A DNA stretch of 10,681 nt, taken from contig VGOF01000037.1 of assembly GCA_016875975.1 (NCBI GenBank), forward strand, positions 1 to 10,681. The letters run 5' to 3'. This document shows, piece after piece, positions 7,360 through 10,681 of this stretch (position 1 is its first letter; each line of letters opens with the position of its first letter). Both the position numbers and the translations under genes were made by a program. This DNA comes from Chloroflexota bacterium (GTDB lineage: Bacteria; Chloroflexota; Dehalococcoidia; GIF9; UBA5629). The notes beneath the pieces are model-generated. The model had not been told where the DNA came from. It worked only from the letters and a program-made list of their open reading frames with translations, and ran no database searches.

Positions 7360-7630
7360 CTCGCTTACTCCGCCCGAGCAGTAGGAGGCAGGCAAGCCCT
7401 GCTGTAAAGATGACAATAGTCTCGCCAAGCGTGTCATACGCACGATAATCAGCAAGTATTGCAGTTACTATGTTGGGTGTCCCAGTTTCTTGAAACGACT
7501 CATGGATATAATAAGGTGAAACATGTAGGTTGGCTGCTGCCTCGGGGTCACCATACTCAGGCATATCAACCTCTACATAAAATAGAAATGCTCCAAACAA
7601 ACACATGATCGACAATGCAAGCCACTTCAA
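7328..7630 (-). CDS. MbhE-like subunit (MrpA C-terminal domain, second part)
   Basis: A 100-residue protein that corresponds to the last segment of a full-length MrpA, or to MbhE of membrane-bound hydrogenases. It has an N-terminal helix (about 3-19), then the conserved stretch HVSPYYIHESFQETG and PNIVTAILADYRAYDTLGE (about 36-71). These lead into a second helix with ETIVIFTAGLACLLLL. The ADYRAYDTLGE motif is characteristic of this family. The start codon is TTG at 7630, overlapping the stop of the DUF4040 gene (TTGA), and is supported by a GGAGG exactly 8 bases upstream. In many bacteria this segment is fused at the end of MrpA; here it is a free-standing gene. Confidence 0.88.
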   Translation of the reverse strand: MKWLALSIMCLFGAFLFYVEVDMPEYGDPEAAANLHVSPYYIHESFQETGTPNIVTAILADYRAYDTLGETIVIFTAGLACLLLLGRSKRDDSKVQGPHR

Positions 7631-7872
7631 TCTTTAGACCTCCGGTTCAATAAGTAGAGAGCAGCAATAAAAAATACTCCACTTACACCTGCGCCTACTG
7701 AGGCCTCGGTGAAAGCAACATCGACGGCTCCCATCTCCGCATAAATAAGCGCCATGACGAAGCTATACGCCATCAAGATGAAGACTGCAACCAGCAAGTC
7801 GCGAACTGTGAGCGCAGCAATACCTGCAATAATGGCAAAGATAAATAGTATTAAGGTAAGCGGCTCGCTCAT
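7627..7872 (-). CDS. DUF4040 / MbhD-like subunit (MrpA C-terminal domain, first part)
   Basis: An 81-residue, three-helix membrane protein that matches the DUF4040 segment of MrpA and MbhD of membrane-bound hydrogenases. The conserved part is YAEMGAVDVAFTEASVGAG (about 44-62), with helices before and after it and a short basic end (NRRSKD). The segment is related to the NuoJ-like part of the complex I and Mrp membrane arm. The ATG overlaps the mnhG stop by 4 bases (ATGA), and its own stop overlaps the next start. A separate DUF4040 gene followed by an MbhE-like gene is the MBH-type arrangement, not the fused MrpA one. Confidence 0.88.
   Translation of the reverse strand: MSEPLTLILFIFAIIAGIAALTVRDLLVAVFILMAYSFVMALIYAEMGAVDVAFTEASVGAGVSGVFFIAALYLLNRRSKD
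7639..7643 (-). promoter_or_regulatory. Ribosome binding site that fixes the TTG start of the MbhE-like gene
   Basis: GGAGG on the minus strand lies exactly 8 bases before the TTG at 7630. It is among the strongest Shine-Dalgarno sites in the operon and supports TTG initiation although no ATG is available nearby. Confidence 0.7.
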
Positions 7873-8252
7873 GCTTCTTTATCCTCGACCATGTCTCCGC
7901 CCTGCGACTGCTCAATTTCTGTACTGTTGCTACTCCAGAGAATTTCTCCATTCCTTTCTTGAACCCACGGCTGCAGTCCTGAGCGGGCAGCCGCTCTAGC
8001 AATAACGTGAGTCGCAGTCGGATTTGTCAGCGCTATAAACAGCAGAATGAGCACCAGCTTTGCGCTGTTTATTTCAAATCCATGGTAAAGAGCTAATCCA
8101 CCAAGCAGCAGCATTGAGCCTAGTGTTTCTGATTTGCTTACCGCATGACTTCGACAATAGACATCTGGCAGGCGAATGATTCCTGTGCTGCCCACCGCCA
8201 AAAAAAACAATCCACCCAAAATGAATATAGCAGCCAACAGGAACTGTATCAT
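7869..8252 (-). CDS. mnhG: Cation:proton antiporter subunit G (MnhG/MbhC-like)
   Basis: A 127-residue protein with three hydrophobic helices. Diagnostic stretches are GSTGIIRLPDVYCRSHAVSKSETLG (split here as GSTGIIRLPDVY near residues 21-32 and SHAVSKSETLG near 35-45), and TNPTATHVIARAA near 76-88, which matches the family's P-x-x-x-H-x-x-A-R-A-A ending. A polar tail of about 35 residues follows, somewhat longer than the minimal family. The ATG overlaps the mnhF stop by 4 bases (ATGA). It is a small membrane subunit at the proximal end of the Mrp/MBH sodium-translocating unit. Confidence 0.92.
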   Translation of the reverse strand: MIQFLLAAIFILGGLFFLAVGSTGIIRLPDVYCRSHAVSKSETLGSMLLLGGLALYHGFEINSAKLVLILLFIALTNPTATHVIARAAARSGLQPWVQERNGEILWSSNSTEIEQSQGGDMVEDKEA

Positions 8253-8524
8253 TTTATAGCACTTCTCCTTCGTCGTTCCAAATATTTACCGGCTGCGATG
8301 ATACCTACAAAGTTAAGCAATGCATAGACAATTGCAAGGTCAACAAACATGTCGATTCGCTCATAAACGAATCCCAGAACAGCCAATAGAAGGACGCCAT
8401 TTGTTCCCGTGAGGCTAGCCCCGACTATTCTGTCAAAGACAGTAGGGCCGGTCACCACGCGGTATAACGGGGGAAACATCAGTACCGCAACGAAAATAGC
8501 AATGACCACAAATGCGGATGTCAT
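8249..8524 (-). CDS. mnhF: Cation:proton antiporter subunit F (MnhF/MbhB-like)
   Basis: A 91-residue, three-helix membrane protein of the MnhF/MrpF family. It has the family signature VVTGPTVFDRIVGA near residues 23-36 and DLAIVYALLNFVG in the last helix (about 62-74), ending in a basic tail (KYLERRRRSAIK). Its ATG shares one base with the stop of mnhE (TAATG), with GGAG just before it. Its stop overlaps the mnhG ATG. It is part of the E-F-G group of small subunits that line the cation path in Mrp complexes. Confidence 0.93.
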   Translation of the reverse strand: MTSAFVVIAIFVAVLMFPPLYRVVTGPTVFDRIVGASLTGTNGVLLLAVLGFVYERIDMFVDLAIVYALLNFVGIIAAGKYLERRRRSAIK

Positions 8525-9135
8525 TACTCCAATTTCTCCAGGGAAGACGCCCTAAGAACCTCAGGCGGTGATCCCCTTTTTTCCCCGAACACATATCCAA
8601 CTTTGTTCTGCATCAGGCCGGTTTCAAGGTCTCGTGCTGTTATTGGTACAAGCGCATGGATGGTATAAGTATTGTCATTTAGGTCTACAGTAATTGTCCC
8701 AGGTGTCAGCGTTATTGAATTAGCCAATGTCACCAAAGAAATATCCCTCCGCATTTGAGTCTTAAATCGGAGCAACACAGGATTTATTGGCATTCGAGGG
8801 TCGAGAATTATGGTTGCCACGTTTATGTTCGCTTTTACTATATTAAATAACAACCATGGTATATAAACAAACAGGCGCAATATAGACATAAACAAAAATC
8901 CGAAGGTGATTTCTTCATTTCTGGTGTGGGAACCACTGGAGTACAAAAAGTCGCTGGTCAGAAAAACCACAAGCCCTGCCGCAAATACTCCCACAAGGAT
9001 GTAACTAAGTTCCCAGTGGTGTGCAAAAATGAGCCAAAAAAGAAAAAGTATGACGAATTCAAGAATAGCAACAGGCCATCGCCTACCCATACCCCTTGTT
9101 CGACTTTTGGGTGACTTAAGTGTACCCTTATTCAT
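8524..9135 (-). CDS. mnhE: Cation:proton antiporter subunit E (MnhE/MbhA-like)
   Basis: First gene of the antiporter operon, about 203 residues. An unusually long basic N-terminus of some 20 residues precedes two closely spaced helices. A further membrane segment follows, then a soluble C-terminal domain with LANSITLTPGTITVDL, the family hallmark, and TIHALVPITA. The start is uncertain. The ATG at 9135 has an AGGAG almost touching it, so the spacing is too short for that motif and only a weaker AGTAGG fits. A GTG at 9150 has no visible ribosome site. The ATG at 9090 (MGRRWPVAILEF) gives a more typical family N-terminus. No strong promoter is visible immediately upstream. The protein anchors the small-subunit group of the Mrp/MBH membrane module. 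Confidence 0.9.
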   Translation of the reverse strand: MNKGTLKSPKSRTRGMGRRWPVAILEFVILFLFWLIFAHHWELSYILVGVFAAGLVVFLTSDFLYSSGSHTRNEEITFGFLFMSILRLFVYIPWLLFNIVKANINVATIILDPRMPINPVLLRFKTQMRRDISLVTLANSITLTPGTITVDLNDNTYTIHALVPITARDLETGLMQNKVGYVFGEKRGSPPEVLRASSLEKLE

Positions 9136-9497
9136 GCTCCTACTGCTCACTTAGCCGAATATGTGTAGGTATCGTGTAGCATCCGATTTGTTTAAGACAA
9201 GGGATCGCTTCAAATAGCAACCAAGAAACTCACCGCCAAGCTTGGCGGTGAGAGAAACGAGCGCAAAGCTCAAGATGAACTTAAAGTATATCTCGGCTTC
9301 CACCAGATTAGCATCCTAAGTAAGCTAACAAAAATATTGATTTCATATCGCGTCAAGACTATTCATTGTACTACGAGAGTCAAGTGAAAGACTCCGTCAA
9401 CTTAGCTAGAAGGCGAAAGCTACCATGTGCCAACACAACCCGGGCCTTGTGAACTGTGCATCGGGAAACAACAGGTCTACCGCAGTATCCGCTCGTT
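9136..9497. other. Gene-free spacer between the P-type ATPase and the antiporter operon
   Basis: About 360 bases without a credible gene on either strand; the short open frames in it have no family features or ribosome sites. It holds a perfect palindrome at 9229-9252 and an AT-rich stretch at about 9320-9345. Scattered promoter-like hexamers occur on the minus strand (TTGACG near 9356 and 9398, TATACT near 9287), but none is paired at a normal spacing. It probably contains both the 3' end of the ATPase transcript and the leader of the antiporter operon. Confidence 0.6.
9221..9252 (-). terminator. Perfect palindromic hairpin followed by TTTCTT (terminator or attenuator)
   Basis: Positions 9229-9240 (CTCACCGCCAAG) and 9241-9252 are exact reverse complements, giving a GC-rich stem of about 10 pairs with an AGCT loop. 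On the minus strand it is followed by TTTCTTGG; on the plus strand no T run follows. It lies about 245 bases after the ATPase stop and about 95 bases before mnhE. It could therefore end the ATPase transcript, or act as an attenuator or operator in the antiporter leader. Confidence 0.5.
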
Positions 9498-10681
9498 TTA
9501 GGACTGGGGCTCCAGTATTGCTTTTCTTTCCTGCCATCTGATAATGGCTTTAGTGAACTCAAGAACAGGGAAAATCGTACCAGCAAGAGCAATAACGGCT
9601 ACCCATTCAAAAATGCCTAAAGGATACGTATTGAACACCTCTTCTAAGAACGGCACCTCAATAATAGCCAACAGCAGCAGTGCTTCCCATAATATGGCGA
9701 GATTAAGCCACTTATTCTTAAATATGCCAATTTTGAAAATAGACTCCCTATCGGAGCGGAAATTATAGGCTTTGAAAAATTGGATGAGAACTAGAGTAAG
9801 AAAGCAAAGGCTTTGTGCTTCTATCATGCTCTTATCTACGTCCAATGCCCATTTGAATACCGCTAAATTTAGTATAGCCGACCATATACCACCTACAGCC
9901 ATCAATACTAAAACTGGCTTCGTGAAAATGCTTTCACCCCGAGGACGTGGCTTTTGCCTCATCAGGCCGGGGGCAGGTGGATCTACAGATAGAGCAAGAG
10001 CGGGCAAGCCATCTGTAGCCAGGTTCACATATAGAATCTGAACAGCAATAAGCGGTATAGCTCCATAGGGAAGCCCCATTAGTGGACCAAAAAGGATGGC
10101 ACCGGCCATCAGCAATATCTCTCCCATATTTGAAGACAGCAGGTACATGAGATATTTCTTGATATTGCCGAAAATCCCCCTTCCCTCTTCGACTGCAGCA
10201 ACAATGGAAGCAAAATTGTCATCAGTCAGTATCATATCGGCTGCTTCTTTAGTAACGTCAGTGCCATTGATGCCCATAGCTACGCCAATATCTGCTTTCT
10301 TAAGAGCTGGCGCATCATTTATGCCATCGCCAGTCATGGCCACCACGTGCCCCCTTTTGGCTAGCGCCTCGACAACCCTGAGCTTGTGTACAGGTGAAAC
10401 GCGGGCATAGACTTCTATCTTCTCCACCAGCGCTTCGAGCTCTTCGTCACTCATGTCGTCTAATTCGGCACCGGTAATAGCCATACCATTTTTGAGCAGG
10501 CCCAGCTCTTTGGCAATAGCAACAGCAGTCAGTTTGTGGTCACCAGTTATCATTACCGACTTTATGCCGGCTTCGTCGCAAACTTTGACAGCATCCCTCA
10601 CTTCTTCTCTGGGTGGGTCAATCATCCCAACCAATCCTACAAAAACCATGTCACTTTCTTGTGCACCGGTCTTGGCCACAT
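9498..10681 (-). CDS. Calcium-type (P2A) cation-transporting P-type ATPase, C-terminal part
   Basis: The C-terminal 394 or so codons of a P-type ATPase; the N-terminus, the phosphorylated DKTGT site and TM1-4 lie beyond the right edge. The first codon in view is internal, not a start. Visible features in order are GMIDPPREEV, the TGDH motif (about residue 45 of the fragment), and the P-domain signature TGDGINDAPALK (about 116-127). Six membrane helices follow. TM5 has SSNMGE and TM6 has NLATDGLPA, which match the Ca2+-coordinating N768/E771 and N796/T799/D800 positions of SERCA. The TM8 glutamate of SERCA is not obvious (LVLIQFFKAYNF there). It probably exports Ca2+ from the cytoplasm at the expense of ATP; Mn2+ is possible. 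The stop is TAA at 9498-9500. A spacer of about 360 bases separates it from the antiporter operon, so joint function is not implied. Confidence 0.93.
   Translation of the reverse strand, partial: VAKTGAQESDMVFVGLVGMIDPPREEVRDAVKVCDEAGIKSVMITGDHKLTAVAIAKELGLLKNGMAITGAELDDMSDEELEALVEKIEVYARVSPVHKLRVVEALAKRGHVVAMTGDGINDAPALKKADIGVAMGINGTDVTKEAADMILTDDNFASIVAAVEEGRGIFGNIKKYLMYLLSSNMGEILLMAGAILFGPLMGLPYGAIPLIAVQILYVNLATDGLPALALSVDPPAPGLMRQKPRPRGESIFTKPVLVLMAVGGIWSAILNLAVFKWALDVDKSMIEAQSLCFLTLVLIQFFKAYNFRSDRESIFKIGIFKNKWLNLAILWEALLLLAIIEVPFLEEVFNTYPLGIFEWVAVIALAGTIFPVLEFTKAIIRWQERKAILEPQS

Noticed and set aside
7360..7455. Longer mnhB start using the open frame up to 7455
   Set aside because: It would overlap the MbhE-like gene by about 130 bases and add 32 residues without family features; the ATG at 7359 has a good ribosome site.
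9340..9400. Promoter for mnhE built on TTGACG hexamers
   Set aside because: No -10-like hexamer lies at 16-18 bases from either TTGACG on the minus strand; TATTTT is at 14 and TACAAT at 24, so the pairing is not convincing.
9380..9592. 70-aa open frame on the minus strand across the ATPase stop
   Set aside because: It overlaps the ATPase 3' end in another frame, has no recognisable motif or ribosome site, and looks like a chance frame.
1..10681. CRISPR array, insertion sequence or phage genes
   Set aside because: No spaced direct repeats, transposase or integrase motifs, or terminal inverted repeats were seen on either strand; the tRNA gene shows no attachment-site duplication in the window.

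Overview
The window is bacterial, and every gene I can support lies on the minus strand, so it reads from right to left. The organism looks like an anaerobe or a ferredoxin-using facultative lineage. The grounds are a multi-subunit 2-oxoacid (probably pyruvate):ferredoxin oxidoreductase and a multi-gene Mrp/MBH-type ion-antiporter module. Base composition is near 50% G+C by eye, and the one tRNA gene does not encode its CCA tail. I cannot fix the phylum; Chloroflexota (Dehalococcoidia-like) or Desulfobacterota would fit, as a guess.

Layout in the direction of transcription. (1) At 10681-9498 is the C-terminal two thirds of the catalytic core and the membrane end of a Ca2+-type P-type ATPase, cut by the window edge. 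(2) At 9497-9136 is a gene-free stretch of about 360 bases with a perfect 24-bp palindrome that resembles an intrinsic terminator or attenuator. (3) At 9135-1581 is a tightly packed 11-gene operon: mnhE, mnhF, mnhG, a DUF4040/MbhD-like subunit, an MbhE-like subunit, mnhB, mnhC, three NuoL/M/N-family antiporter subunits (490, 496 and 584 aa), and a 78-aa two-helix membrane protein between the second and third of these. Most junctions are 1-8 base overlaps or 2-base gaps, so translation is probably coupled. (4) At 1580-1453 is a spacer with a good sigma70-type promoter. (5) At 1452-1381 is tRNA-Arg(CCG). (6) At 1354-1 are a fused gamma-delta subunit and the start of the alpha subunit of the 2-oxoacid:ferredoxin oxidoreductase. 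They begin 26 bases after the tRNA with no terminator between.

How they work together: the gene order E-F-G-DUF4040-MbhE-B-C-D matches the membrane arm of archaeal membrane-bound hydrogenases, and of Mrp antiporters with a split MrpA C-terminus. No hydrogenase or quinone-module gene is in view, and there are two extra large antiporter subunits. The module most likely exchanges Na+ and H+ across the membrane, either alone or with a redox module encoded elsewhere. The oxidoreductase makes acetyl-CoA and reduced ferredoxin, and the ATPase exports Ca2+. The most unusual points are the three-antiporter composition with its small extra protein, the Lys-to-Asn change in the third antiporter subunit, and the tRNA gene that appears to lead the oxidoreductase operon.
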